From Paraburkholderia largidicola (GTDB lineage Bacteria > Pseudomonadota > Gammaproteobacteria > Burkholderiales > Burkholderiaceae): a stretch of 64,000 nt of DNA. The notes under the pieces are model-generated. The model was not told where the DNA came from, did no database searches, and saw only the letters and a program-made list of their open reading frames with translations. A program made the position numbers and the translations under genes. The stretch lies in NCBI RefSeq assembly GCF_013426895.1, contig NZ_AP023177.1, positions 542,704 through 606,703 of the forward strand. Direction: 5' to 3'. Positions 1 to 8,187 of this stretch are shown piece by piece (the first letter of the stretch is position 1; the number at the start of each line of letters is the position of its first letter).

Positions 1-249
1 CGATCCGCCGTTCGGCGCCGGCTTCAACGTCAGATCGCCTGAAGGTTTGTCGCCTGGCGCGGCGAGCGCTGGCGGGAAGTTTCTGTCGCAATCGCCTTCG
101 CAGGCTTTCGTATCTGGCGTTCCCTTTCCGTCGAATACATACAAGGTCATGCCGTGCTCGTCGACCAGCATCCCGTCGCTTGTGTGAGGCGCGGCAGCGA
201 GCGCTGATGTTGCCGCGAAAAGTCCAATGAGCATCGTGAGCGCTTTCAT
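1..249 (-). CDS. Secreted lipoprotein-repeat protein (COG4315-like), cut by window edge
   Basis: The start codon and the first 83 codons are visible; the 3' end lies beyond base 1. An N-terminal signal peptide (MKALTMLIGLFAATSALAA) is followed by a segment with G-M-L-V-D-E-H-G-M-T-L-Y-V-F-D and then a C-x3-C pair. This is the pattern of the small secreted repeat proteins of COG4315 (PF03640), periplasmic proteins of unknown role often found beside redox or metal genes. A GGAGG ribosome site lies 5 bases before the ATG. It is read in the same direction as the chromate operon upstream, 46 bp after the beta-propeller gene, so it may be the last gene of that operon. The family call rests on the short visible part. 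Confidence 0.7.
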   Translation of the reverse strand, partial: MKALTMLIGLFAATSALAAAPHTSDGMLVDEHGMTLYVFDGKGTPDTKACEGDCDRNFPPALAAPGDKPSGDLTLKPAPNGGS

Positions 250-294
250 ATCTAACCTCCCCCTATGACTGGCTTTCCCCGGCGATGTCGAAAC

Positions 295-1335
295 TCATCG
301 CCGCGCCATGATACGAAGCACCGGACGTCCGTCGACGTTCTTCAACGGGAAATAGACGCGATGCGTCGATGGATCGACGCCAACCACATGCGCGTTCGGA
401 CCGATGCTGCCTTCACCGGTTTTCGACACGGCTGACGAGCCAACGGCGAACATCGAGACGACGCCCGCTTCACCTGCAACATAGAGCGTGCCCATGGCGG
501 GATCGAATGCGAGTACGTCAGGATCGTCACCCACGTCGAACGCCTGAAACACCTGTTTCGTGAGCAGGTTCAACGCCAGCAGCTTCGCGTTGTCTTCACA
601 GGCGATGAATGCCAGATGAAGTTGCGGAACGATATAGAGACCGTGATTGCCCTTCGCGCCCGGCAGATCAATTTGCGAGATGATCGCGTCGTTTGCGGGA
701 TCGATCTCGACGAGTTTTCGTTGGGACTGCGCGTTGACGAAGATGTGACGGGACGCGGCATCGTACTGCGTATTGCCGATGGTGCCGCCCAGCTTGATCG
801 TGTTGGTGCGACGGTTAGTCTGGGTGTCGATCACCGTTTCAGTGCCACCCGTCTCGTCTGATACGTAAAGCTTTCGCGTGTCGGGTGCGTAGGCCATTCC
901 ATCCGGATAGACGCCGCCCGGTATGCGCGCGGTGATCTTCAGCGTAGTCTCGTCAATCGCAACGACTTCATTCGAACCCGTCGCCGACGCATAGACCCGC
1001 GAAAGTCCGGGCACAACGAGTACCCCATGCACTTTGGAGATGTCGCCAATCCGCGCGACGACGCGCGAAGTCTGCGTGTCGAAGACGATGACCTCGCTAT
1101 CGCCCAGGTGCGCGATAAACAGCAGATGCCGATCCGGATCGAAGCTCTCATAGTCGAGCCGTGACGCACGGCCTGGTAGCGGTATGTCGGCGACGTGATT
1201 TAGCGGCAGGCCGGCCGCGGACGTGCCGGCAGCGTTCGAGTGGCGATGGACAACGAGTGCTGCAACGACGACGAGCACAACCAAGACAAACGACATCGCA
1301 GCGCGTCGCTGGCTGATGCCTATCTGAGTGTTCAT
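295..1335 (-). CDS. YncE-like beta-propeller protein
   Basis: 346 residues. One N-terminal membrane or signal segment (about residues 14-30, rich in V/A/L) is followed by repeated blade motifs such as LLFIAHLGDSEVIVFDTQT, KLYVSDETGGTETVIDTQT and TLYVAGEAGVVSMFAVG. This is typical of YVTN/cytochrome-d1-like seven-bladed propellers. Proteins of this type are exported and often bind DNA, metals or partner proteins; the role here is unknown. The start overlaps the stop of the upstream permease gene by 4 bases (ATGA), so it is translationally coupled and belongs to the chr operon. Its place as a distal gene of a chromate operon suggests a periplasmic role under metal or oxidative stress, which is an inference. 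Confidence 0.8.
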   Translation of the reverse strand: MNTQIGISQRRAAMSFVLVVLVVVAALVVHRHSNAAGTSAAGLPLNHVADIPLPGRASRLDYESFDPDRHLLFIAHLGDSEVIVFDTQTSRVVARIGDISKVHGVLVVPGLSRVYASATGSNEVVAIDETTLKITARIPGGVYPDGMAYAPDTRKLYVSDETGGTETVIDTQTNRRTNTIKLGGTIGNTQYDAASRHIFVNAQSQRKLVEIDPANDAIISQIDLPGAKGNHGLYIVPQLHLAFIACEDNAKLLALNLLTKQVFQAFDVGDDPDVLAFDPAMGTLYVAGEAGVVSMFAVGSSAVSKTGEGSIGPNAHVVGVDPSTHRVYFPLKNVDGRPVLRIMARR

Positions 1336-2543
1336 GACGAACCTCCGTCGGGCTTAACGTGACGGAATGCGGCGAGTAGCGAGAGGTCGTACGCGATCTT
1401 CAGCGCGCCGCACGCCACAAGAGGCGCGCCGAGCCACCCCAGCCCAAGCAGTGCCCCTGAGAGCGTCGGCGCGAGCGCGGCTGCGAGGCTTCGTGGCACG
1501 GCTGTAAAGCTCGCTGCGGCAGGACGTTCGCCTGGCGTGACGACCGACATCACGTAGGCGCTGCGAGTCGGTACATCCATTTGCGACAGCGCGCTGCGCA
1601 CGAGAAGCAGCGCGAGGGTCAACCCAAGGGACGGCGAAAACGCGGCGGCGATCAGGCATACGCTCGACGGGATGTGCGTAAACACCATGGTGTTGAGCAA
1701 ACCGATGCGGCGCGACAGTGGTGGTGCAGCAAGCTGCGAACCCGCGCTGAGCAGTCCGGCCCAGAAAAAGAACTGGCCGGCAGCACCCAGTGACAGGTCA
1801 AATCGCTGGATCAGCCACAAGGTCAACAGCGAATTGACGAGCAGGCCGCCCGCGAAGGCATCGACGCTGAAAAGCAGCGCAAGGCGGATAACGATTCCAC
1901 GCGAGGGGCCGAGAGGTGCGCGCGGCGCCTCAGTTGTCGAATGGCGTGCCGGGAGGCGACGGTAAAAAAACCAGAGAATGATTCCGGTTGTCGAGTAGAC
2001 GATAAACATGCCGCGCATCGCCGTGAGCGATGAAACAGCCGAGTGGGCAGCGATCCAGTCAGGCAGTCCGGCCGCGAGTGCGCCGAGTGCTGCTGACAGC
2101 GCACCGACGAGGCTGTAGCGCGCAAACAGCGCCGTCCGTGCATCGCCCGTCGCCGATTCGGCGAGCTTCGCGTGTTCGAGCGGAAGGAACAGGCTGACAT
2201 CGCCAGAACTTGGGTTTAGCGTGCCGACAAATGCAACGATAAGCAATGGCCACATCGACGACAGTCCGGCGAACGCCAAACCGGTGGCCATCATCAGCGC
2301 TGCTGCGAACCGCAACAGGCTGCGCGACGCGAAGCGAATTCCCGCGAGACCGACCAGTATGGTCGCGAAAGCGGACCCGAACAGGGTGGTCGTGCTGATC
2401 AGGCCGACGGCCAGTTGTCCAAACCTGAGCGCCAGCAGATAGCCGGGCAGTAACACTGCAATGAAGCCATCGCAGATACCGCGCAGCCCGCGAGCGACAA
2501 GCAGGATCAGCGCGTCATGACCAACGCCAGAGTGCCAGTTCAA
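1332..2543 (-). CDS. MFS transporter in chromate operon
   Basis: 403 residues with about 12 hydrophobic segments and the MFS loop-2/3 type arrangement near the N-terminus (LVARGLRGICDGFIAVLLPG). The likely start is a TTG that overlaps the stop of the lipoprotein gene; no in-frame ATG lies near it. At the 3' end it overlaps the propeller gene by 4 bases. The protein is a probable inner-membrane efflux permease; the substrate cannot be read from the sequence. Tight coupling within the chrB-chrA-SOD operon makes it part of that stress response. Permeases at this position are known in some chr clusters, but I cannot assign it to a named chr gene. Confidence 0.8.
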   Translation of the reverse strand: MNWHSGVGHDALILLVARGLRGICDGFIAVLLPGYLLALRFGQLAVGLISTTTLFGSAFATILVGLAGIRFASRSLLRFAAALMMATGLAFAGLSSMWPLLIVAFVGTLNPSSGDVSLFLPLEHAKLAESATGDARTALFARYSLVGALSAALGALAAGLPDWIAAHSAVSSLTAMRGMFIVYSTTGIILWFFYRRLPARHSTTEAPRAPLGPSRGIVIRLALLFSVDAFAGGLLVNSLLTLWLIQRFDLSLGAAGQFFFWAGLLSAGSQLAAPPLSRRIGLLNTMVFTHIPSSVCLIAAAFSPSLGLTLALLLVRSALSQMDVPTRSAYVMSVVTPGERPAAASFTAVPRSLAAALAPTLSGALLGLGWLGAPLVACGALKIAYDLSLLAAFRHVKPDGGSS

Positions 2544-2857
2544 TCATCATCCTCATCATCGCCAGAGCGCTCGGCCACCAGCTTTCCGTCTTCGCCAATC
2601 GTCAGTTCCCGTTCTCGGCCATTCAGCGAGACAGGAACCTCGTACAGCGTTTTGCCGTTCGTGGTCCACTTTTCGATCGCGCTCACGCTGCCGCCATGCG
2701 ATTGCTGGTCGATCGTTCTCTTGACCGCCTGCGGAACCTCATAGATCGCGACCGTTTGTGCGACACGCTGTTCGGATGAGATTCGTTCGCAACCGGTCAA
2801 TCCGATGCACAGCGCGACGAAAAATGTGGCCGGGAGCAGTCCAGATACACGACGCAT
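2540..2857 (-). CDS. PepSY-like lipoprotein
   Basis: 105 residues. The signal peptide ends in a lipobox (L-T-G-C at residues 20-23), so a lipid-anchored periplasmic protein is expected. The rest resembles a single PepSY-like unit: V-P-Q-A-V-K-R-T-I, a G-G-x-V-x-x-I-E-K segment and Y-E-V-P-V-S-L-N-G. It ends in an acidic D/E run (DDEDDD) that could bind cations. It sits between the superoxide dismutase gene (6 bp away) and the MFS gene (overlap), in the chr operon. No ribosome site is obvious, which fits translational coupling. A role in metal or protease regulation in the envelope is only inferred. Confidence 0.7.
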   Translation of the reverse strand: MRRVSGLLPATFFVALCIGLTGCERISSEQRVAQTVAIYEVPQAVKRTIDQQSHGGSVSAIEKWTTNGKTLYEVPVSLNGRERELTIGEDGKLVAERSGDDEDDD

Positions 2858-2863
2858 GGGAGG

Positions 2864-3598
2864 TCATGCCTGTCTATGCATGGGCATCGCGGCCTGAAGT
2901 CTCGAGGCCGCGTTGTCCCAGTTGATGATGCTGAAATGCTGGTTCACGTACTCGTTGCGACGGTTCTGGTACTTCAGGTAGTAGGCGTGTTCGAACACGT
3001 CGAGAATCAGGACGGGCTGGATGCCCCAGGCCGTGAGCTTCTGATGGTTCTCGCACTGCAGGATCATCAGCTTGCAGGTCGCGGGGTGATAACCAACGAC
3101 ACCCCATCCTGACGCCTCGACGGCGACGGTCGCGGCGATCAGCTGTGCCTTGAACTTCGCATAGGAACCGAAGTTCCGGTCGATGGCCCTCGAGAGATCG
3201 CCCTTCGGCTCTCCACCTTTGCCGGAAATGCTCGTCCAGTAGACGGTGTGCAGGATGTGGCTCGAAAGCTGGTAGGCGAGCTCTTTCTCGTGGAATTTCA
3301 CGAGCGCAAAGTCATTCGAATCCCGCGCTTTCGCAAGTGCCTCTTCCGCCTTGTTGGCGGCGGCCACGGCAGGCTTGTGATGAAAGTTGTAGTGCAGTTC
3401 GACGGTGCGGGCATCGATCGCGGGTTCGAGCGCATCGTAGGCAAAAGGCAGCGGAGCGGCCACATATTTGCCGTCCGCATCGGTCAGCCTGTCAACGTAG
3501 CCAGACTCGTCAGCAGCGTGCGCGTTGTGCGCCTGTGCGAGCAGGACGCAGGCGCCGACGGCGGCAGTGTTGTGCAGGAATGTACGACGGGTTGCCAT
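2864..3598 (-). CDS. chrC: Exported Fe/Mn superoxide dismutase (ChrC-like)
   Basis: 244 residues from an ATG with GAGGAC in front; an in-frame start 36 bases further upstream is less likely. A twin-arginine-like leader (MATRRTFLHNTAAVGAC) ends at AHA, so the enzyme is expected in the periplasm. The body is a Fe/Mn-SOD: metal-ligand histidines in HYNFHHK and LSSHILHTVYW, and the Asp/His ligands in LDVFEHAYYLKY. It dismutates superoxide, which forms when chromate is reduced. An SOD-type chrC is a known third gene of chrBAC operons such as that of Ochrobactrum tritici, and the gene order here matches. The gene lies 36 bp after chrA and is transcribed with it. The export signal is notable because ChrC proteins are usually described as cytoplasmic. 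Confidence 0.85.
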   Translation of the reverse strand: MATRRTFLHNTAAVGACVLLAQAHNAHAADESGYVDRLTDADGKYVAAPLPFAYDALEPAIDARTVELHYNFHHKPAVAAANKAEEALAKARDSNDFALVKFHEKELAYQLSSHILHTVYWTSISGKGGEPKGDLSRAIDRNFGSYAKFKAQLIAATVAVEASGWGVVGYHPATCKLMILQCENHQKLTAWGIQPVLILDVFEHAYYLKYQNRRNEYVNQHFSIINWDNAASRLQAAMPMHRQA

Positions 3599-3634
3599 TA
3601 GTGTTGTCCTCGCAGGTATGCGCGCGCGACACAA

Positions 3635-4819
3635 TCAGAAGGCGTGCGAGTGGATGAGCGGATACACGACAAGACCGATGAGTGCAGCGGCAATGACGAT
3701 GACGGGCTCCTGCAGCTTTTTGAAACGCCACAGCAGCAGTGCGGTCGCGACTGCCAGCAGAACAGTCGGCCAGTCGATGACCGAGCGGCGTGCGATGACG
3801 ATTACCGAGCCGGTGATCGCGCCAACGGCGGCGGCCGTGATGCCGTCGACGAACGCCTTGACGGCGGGCAATTTGGCGTATTTCTTGAAGTACGGCGCAG
3901 GCAGCACTGTGAACAGATAGCAAGCGAGGAAGGTGCCGAGCGCTGCCACGCAGGCGCCTGTGAAACCTACGACCAGATAGCCGATAAAGCCCACGGTGAT
4001 CACGACGGGGCCTGGCGTAATCATCGCGACGGCGACGGCATCGACAAACTGTCTGTCGTTGAGCCAGTGATGTTCGGTGACGACACCGCCGTAAAGGAAC
4101 GGCACGATCGCGAGCCCTGAGCCGAACACGAATGCGCCGGCTTTCGCGAAGAACAGCCCGATCTGGCCGAGTAGCGGCCAGTCGAAGCCGCTGAGCACGC
4201 CACTCGCGAGCGGTAACTGCGCTGCTGCCGCTGCATTCAGTCCGCCCTTGCTTAGCCACTTTGGCGGAGCCACGACGAACCAGTTAATCAGTCCGCCCGC
4301 AATGAAGAGCCAGGCGATTTCGGATTCGGTGATGACGGTTGTCGCGGCGAGCGTCAGATAGATCGCCCACAGAAGGCGGTCCCTTCCGAGTGTCCTCGTC
4401 GTGAGCTTGTATGCGCTCATCGCGATGATCCCCACCACGGCTGCACCCACGCCATAGAAGGCCGCCTGCATCCACGACAGCCCGCCGAAGTGGGCATAAG
4501 CCCAGCCGAGGCCCACCACCATCAAGAACGACGGAAACACGAACGCGATACCGGCAAGCGTCGCGCCGATGAGGTGATAGTGCACATGGCCCATATAGAT
4601 GCCGAGCTGTGCCGCGAGCGGGCCTGGCATCATCTGCGCGAGTGCCAGCCCCTCGCGATAGTCTGATTCGCTGATCCAGCCGCGCTGCTCGACCAGATCG
4701 CGATGCATGTAGCCGACGAGTGCAACAGGGCCGCCGAATCCGAACGTGCCCAGCCGCAGCATGTGCAGGACGAGCTGGCCAAGCGTGTAGCCGGGCGCCG
4801 TCATGGTCGTCGTGCTCAC
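3635..4819 (-). CDS. chrA: Chromate efflux transporter ChrA
   Basis: 394 residues, the usual length for the two-domain (long-chain) CHR family. It has two homologous halves, each with the CHR signature: FGFGGPVALVGYM near residue 30 and FGSGLAIVPFLYGGV near residue 230, with the P-G-P motifs MMPGPLAAQ and ITPGPVVITVGFIGY. About ten membrane segments are visible. ChrA expels chromate from the cytoplasm, driven by the proton-motive force. The start overlaps the stop of chrB by 4 bases (ATGA), so the two are translationally coupled. The SOD gene follows 36 bp downstream. Confidence 0.95.
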   Translation of the reverse strand: MSTTTMTAPGYTLGQLVLHMLRLGTFGFGGPVALVGYMHRDLVEQRGWISESDYREGLALAQMMPGPLAAQLGIYMGHVHYHLIGATLAGIAFVFPSFLMVVGLGWAYAHFGGLSWMQAAFYGVGAAVVGIIAMSAYKLTTRTLGRDRLLWAIYLTLAATTVITESEIAWLFIAGGLINWFVVAPPKWLSKGGLNAAAAAQLPLASGVLSGFDWPLLGQIGLFFAKAGAFVFGSGLAIVPFLYGGVVTEHHWLNDRQFVDAVAVAMITPGPVVITVGFIGYLVVGFTGACVAALGTFLACYLFTVLPAPYFKKYAKLPAVKAFVDGITAAAVGAITGSVIVIARRSVIDWPTVLLAVATALLLWRFKKLQEPVIVIAAALIGLVVYPLIHSHAF

Positions 4820-5796
4820 GAGCGTCCCCCCGCGTCCCGGCTTTTTGCAGCCGACACGAAGTGCGTGTAGAGCGAGTCGAGCACACGCCCCATTTCGTCG
4901 AGCAGTTGATCGTCGTCAGTTGCGCGTTCCCTTGCACCGGCCATCACTGCTTCGAAGCCGATCGCCTCTGGCACAGGAGCGCCGCCGACATCGAGCGCGT
5001 GGACCATTTCGCCCAGTCGAAGCAACGCGGGATCCTTGTCAAGGCCGAAGCTCGCGACCAGCACCTCGAACGTCACGCGTTCACCGACGTGCGTGAAGGC
5101 CGCACCGTCAAAATCGAAGCCGAGCGCGTTGGCCGGGCACGCGCCGGGTGATGTGAGCCAGATGAAGCGCGCATCGCGATCGATGAAGCGCCGGATCAGC
5201 CAAGCGCTCGCGACACGATCGACCCACATGTGCTTGCGGGTCGCCCACGTGCGCCCTTGATAGTCACCGACCGACAGGCTGCGGATGGGCCGTTCAGCGG
5301 AATGAGGCTCGCCCGGTGACAGGACCGTGTCGACCAGCCCGATGAAGTCCTGCCATGCGGCCTCGGCGCGCGTCGCGGCGTCGCCCGGAAAGTAGTCGAT
5401 CGCAACGACGCTCTCATAGTCCTTGCGCAGCTTCCTGAGAAGCTTTGTCAGTTCGGCGGCTGACTGGCCCGACACCGTCTTTCGCGCTTCCTTCAACGTG
5501 CGCATGAACTCCGCGTGATCGTCGCTGCGGTCGAAAAGCGTCCGGAATTCCTCGTCCTGCGCGGCGTCGATGCTCGGCGCACGAAGCAGATGTGCGGTGC
5601 CGCCGCTGTCCGCGATTGCGCCCGCCAGTTCGCGCAGCATCTGCTCGCGTTCTTCGGTGTGAGGTAGCAGGTAGATGCCGTCGCGGAGGACGGCGCATCC
5701 CTTCGCTTTCAGCGTTCGCCAGAAGCGCATGCGCGCGGTCGCATTTTCGGTCGGCAGGGTCAGCACAAGCAGCGACCAGATCGTTAGCGTATTCAT
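4816..5796 (-). CDS. chrB: Chromate resistance regulator ChrB
   Basis: 326 residues, full length for ChrB. The N-terminal half begins with the family hallmark WSLLVLTLPTENATARMRFW and continues to LLPHTEER. The C-terminal ChrB domain shows RKHMWVDRVASAWLIRRFID and GFDFDGAAFTHVGERVTFE. ChrB is the chromate-sensing transcription regulator of chr operons and is needed for high-level resistance. The family alignment fixes the start within a few codons, yet no ribosome site precedes it. Two palindromes (TGTAG-N6-CTACA) lie directly upstream, the nearer one touching the start codon, so a leaderless mRNA and autorepression are plausible. First gene of the operon, divergent from the Ni/Co operon. Confidence 0.93.
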   Translation of the reverse strand: MNTLTIWSLLVLTLPTENATARMRFWRTLKAKGCAVLRDGIYLLPHTEEREQMLRELAGAIADSGGTAHLLRAPSIDAAQDEEFRTLFDRSDDHAEFMRTLKEARKTVSGQSAAELTKLLRKLRKDYESVVAIDYFPGDAATRAEAAWQDFIGLVDTVLSPGEPHSAERPIRSLSVGDYQGRTWATRKHMWVDRVASAWLIRRFIDRDARFIWLTSPGACPANALGFDFDGAAFTHVGERVTFEVLVASFGLDKDPALLRLGEMVHALDVGGAPVPEAIGFEAVMAGARERATDDDQLLDEMGRVLDSLYTHFVSAAKSRDAGGRS

Positions 5797-5831
5797 GTAG
5801 CGTAAACTACACCAATGTAGCTGAATCTACA
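5796..5831. promoter_or_regulatory. Twin palindromic operator in front of chrB
   Basis: Two perfect inverted repeats TGTAG-N6-CTACA lie at 5796-5811 and 5816-5831. Their centres are 20 bp apart, about two helical turns, so two dimers would bind on the same face. The first touches the chrB start codon. This arrangement suits the ChrB operator or another dimeric repressor. That ChrB itself binds here is inferred from position. Confidence 0.65.
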
Positions 5832-5883
5832 ATTTGTGATTTGGTTTTGCGGTTCGGCGGTAGTTCGAAGGAGGCGTGGTAGG

Positions 5884-5902
5884 ATACCCCCCCACCCTAT
5901 AG
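5884..5902. promoter_or_regulatory. RcnR/DmeR-type C-tract operator
   Basis: ATAC followed by a run of seven C in total and then A-CCC-TATAG, 12 bp before the GTG start of the repressor gene. RcnR/DmeR/CsoR-type repressors are known to bind sites with a G/C tract flanked by short AT-rich inverted arms. The position fits autorepression of the dmeR-dmeF operon. Confidence 0.7.
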
Positions 5903-5913
5903 CGGAGTTTCCC

Positions 5914-6192
5914 GTGAGCCATACCATTCGCGACAAGCAGAAGCTGCTCAATCGCGTGCGCCGCATCAAGGGGCAGGTCGAAGCCATCGAGCGCGCACTT
6001 GTGGACGAGCGCGGCTGCAATGACGTGCTGCAACTCATCACGAGTTGCCGCGGCGCGATGAATGGCTTGCTGGCCGTCGTGCTGGAAGACCATATACGCA
6101 CGCATCTGGTCGATGCCGAACACGAGCATGCTCACGATGAATGGAGTGCGACCGAGCAACTGATCGAAGTAGTCCACAGCTACTTCAAGTGA
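5914..6192 (+). CDS. dmeR: RcnR/DmeR-type Ni/Co-responsive repressor
   Basis: 92 residues, starting at a GTG with GGAG 6 bases ahead. It is an all-helical CsoR/RcnR/FrmR-family repressor: LNRVRRIKGQVEAIERAL is the usual DNA-binding helix region. All four metal ligands of E. coli RcnR are present at the same numbers: His3, Cys35, His60 and His64. This supports Ni(II)/Co(II) sensing rather than Cu(I) or formaldehyde sensing. Metal binding is expected to release the C-tract operator upstream and switch on the CDF pump gene that follows 27 bp later. The name dmeR follows the DmeRF operons of rhizobia; rcnR would be equally fair. Confidence 0.88.
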   Translation: MSHTIRDKQKLLNRVRRIKGQVEAIERALVDERGCNDVLQLITSCRGAMNGLLAVVLEDHIRTHLVDAEHEHAHDEWSATEQLIEVVHSYFK

Positions 6193-6219
6193 TACCGAAT
6201 CTGTAAAGCGGAAGTTGAA

Positions 6220-7509
6220 ATGAGTGACTGGAAAGATGTCGCGTTTGGCGCGGAGCATGAACACGTGTTCCTCGGCTCCGAACACGAACAGAACGAACGC
6301 AAAACGTGGGCAGTTATCGTACTGTGCGGCGTGATGATGGTGGCTGAGATTGTCGGCGGCAGCCTCTATGGCTCGCTTGCCCTTGTGGCCGACGGACTGC
6401 ACATGTCGACGCACGCGGGTGCGATGCTGATTGCGGCGCTCGCCTACACCTATGCCCGAAAACATACGAGAGATTCGCGCTTTGTGTTCGGCACCGGTAA
6501 GCTGGGCGACCTTGCGGGCTTCACCAGCGCCATCGTGCTGGTCATGATTGCACTGTTGATCGGTTACGAGGCCGTATCGCGATTCCTCGCGCCTGTGCCC
6601 ATCGACTTTGGTCAGGCGATTCCTGTCGCCGTGCTTGGACTGGTGGTCAATCTCGCGAGTGTCTGGCTGTTGAGCGGCAATCACCACGGCCACAGTCATG
6701 GTCACGGACATAGCCATGATGATGATCACGGTCATGAAGACGAACACGGTCACGAGGACGAGGTGCATCGCATCTCTGACCGCGCTGGCGAATTTGCCCT
6801 GTCAGTCTTCGAGGACGGTGTTCCGCCGGTCTTCCGCATCACACCCGAAACGGCTTACTCGAAAGTGGATGCCGATGCTGTTTCGATCACGACAGTTCGC
6901 TCCGACGGCACGCGCCAGATCTTCAGGTTTGCCGATCGCGATGACTATCTGGAGTCGGTGGACGAGATACCCGAGCCGCACGCATTCGTTGCAGTAGTCT
7001 GCCTGCCCAACGGAGAACATCAGATCGAATTCGAGGAACACAATCACGACGACGCGAATGCAAAATCTGCCGCAACTCGTGACCACAACATCCGCTCGGC
7101 CTACGTTCACGTCATTGCCGACGCCGCGGTTTCTGTTTTGGCGATTATCGGCCTCCTGCTGGCTCGCGCGTTTGGCTGGGTCTGGATGGACCCGCTCGCA
7201 GGGGTAATCGGCGCACTGGTGATTGCGAACTGGTCGTGGAGATTAATGCGCGATACAGGCGGCATTCTGCTCGACATGAATCTCGATAAGCGCATGGTCG
7301 AAAACGTCCGTCATGTCATTGAAGACAACGGCGACACCGTGCTCGACCTCCATGTCTGGCGTGTCGGTCCCGGGCACATGAGCGCGATCGTATCAGTGGC
7401 TACCCGTGAAACGCGACGCGACTCGCGCTTCTACCACGCGGCTTTCAAGCGTTTCAAGGATCTGTCACATGTGACGGTCGAAGTGAACCCGGCGCCATCC
7501 GGAGCTTGA
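6220..7509 (+). CDS. dmeF: CDF-family Co/Ni efflux pump DmeF
   Basis: 429 residues. Six membrane segments with the paired metal-site motifs HMSTHAG (from LVADGLHMSTHAG) and HVIADAAVSVLAI. Between TM4 and TM5 lies a His/Asp/Glu-rich stretch (about residues 148-185, HHGHSHGHGHSHDDD and more), followed by an insertion of about 100 residues (SVFEDGVPPVFRI... to QIEFEEHNHDD) that ordinary CDF pumps lack. The C-terminal cytoplasmic domain (LDLHVWRVGPGHMSAIVSV) is standard. It is a proton-antiport metal exporter; pairing with an RcnR-type repressor supports Co/Ni. The insertion may be an extra metal-sensing domain, an inference. Confidence 0.9.
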   Translation: MSDWKDVAFGAEHEHVFLGSEHEQNERKTWAVIVLCGVMMVAEIVGGSLYGSLALVADGLHMSTHAGAMLIAALAYTYARKHTRDSRFVFGTGKLGDLAGFTSAIVLVMIALLIGYEAVSRFLAPVPIDFGQAIPVAVLGLVVNLASVWLLSGNHHGHSHGHGHSHDDDHGHEDEHGHEDEVHRISDRAGEFALSVFEDGVPPVFRITPETAYSKVDADAVSITTVRSDGTRQIFRFADRDDYLESVDEIPEPHAFVAVVCLPNGEHQIEFEEHNHDDANAKSAATRDHNIRSAYVHVIADAAVSVLAIIGLLLARAFGWVWMDPLAGVIGALVIANWSWRLMRDTGGILLDMNLDKRMVENVRHVIEDNGDTVLDLHVWRVGPGHMSAIVSVATRETRRDSRFYHAAFKRFKDLSHVTVEVNPAPSGA

Positions 7510-7512
7510 CCG

Positions 7513-7713
7513 ATGACAGTCAAATCGCCTTGTATTGATGTGTGTGCGATCGATGGCAAGACCGGATTCTGCACCGGCTGCTTTCGGACGCGAGAGGAAA
7601 TCCGGGACTGGAAGAAAATGACCGACCATCGGCGTCATGAGATTCTCAACGAGAAGTCCCGGCGACGGGCTAAAGTAAAACGCGAGCCGCAGATTGCAAA
7701 GTTGAAAAGCTGA
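7513..7713 (+). CDS. DUF1289 domain protein
   Basis: 66 residues, starting 3 bases after the dmeF stop, so it is part of the dmeRF transcript. The N-terminal half carries four cysteines in the DUF1289 pattern (S-P-C-I-x-V-C and T-G-F-C-x-G-C-x-R-T-x-E-E-I) followed by a W; the tail is basic. DUF1289 proteins are small predicted Fe-S or zinc proteins of unknown function. Here linkage to a Co/Ni pump suggests a metal-related role, which is not proven. Confidence 0.85.
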   Translation: MTVKSPCIDVCAIDGKTGFCTGCFRTREEIRDWKKMTDHRRHEILNEKSRRRAKVKREPQIAKLKS

Positions 7714-8187
7714 AGAAGTAGGCCCGTTGTCCGCCGCCGCGCCGGACGTCGGACGTACAGCATATTGCAGCCGTTCACCGGGACGGCGAAAGGCAGCAAT
7801 GGGTCGACACGAGGCTTTCAAGGTCAAGGCCCGCGCGAAACTCCATGCGTTGAAAATGCGGACGACCGTCCGTCCGATGTCACGTTCGCGCCTTGACGAG
7901 CCTTGTTTAAAATCACGTGGCAGTGACGCCGAATCATCGATTGACGGCAGCCGACGTCTATCGCCGTGAACGCATGGATGAAGTTCATTGGCTTTGGCTC
8001 GGCCGTGGCCGATTGTGGCAGACCGATTCGCAGTTTTGTGCCAAGTGACGACGTGTCCATGCATGCCACTTAACCAATATTTACCCTTTTCGAACACGCC
8101 TGCACTATATTAATTGCAGCCCGTTGGGCAAGAGTTCGAGCGCGCAAGCGGTCTTCAGCGCGCACAATTGGCTTGAAGGAGTTGTGC
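7714..8187. other. Intergenic stretch without a supported gene
   Basis: About 470 bp between the DUF1289 gene and the hydrolase gene. Short open frames exist on both strands but none shows a family motif or a ribosome site. The last 110 bases are AT-rich with a TATATT box near 8106, a plausible promoter for the hydrolase gene. Confidence 0.5.

Noticed and set aside
369..1169. Open frames on both strands inside the beta-propeller gene
   Set aside because: They are shadows of the real gene: Arg/Ser-rich, no motifs and no ribosome sites.
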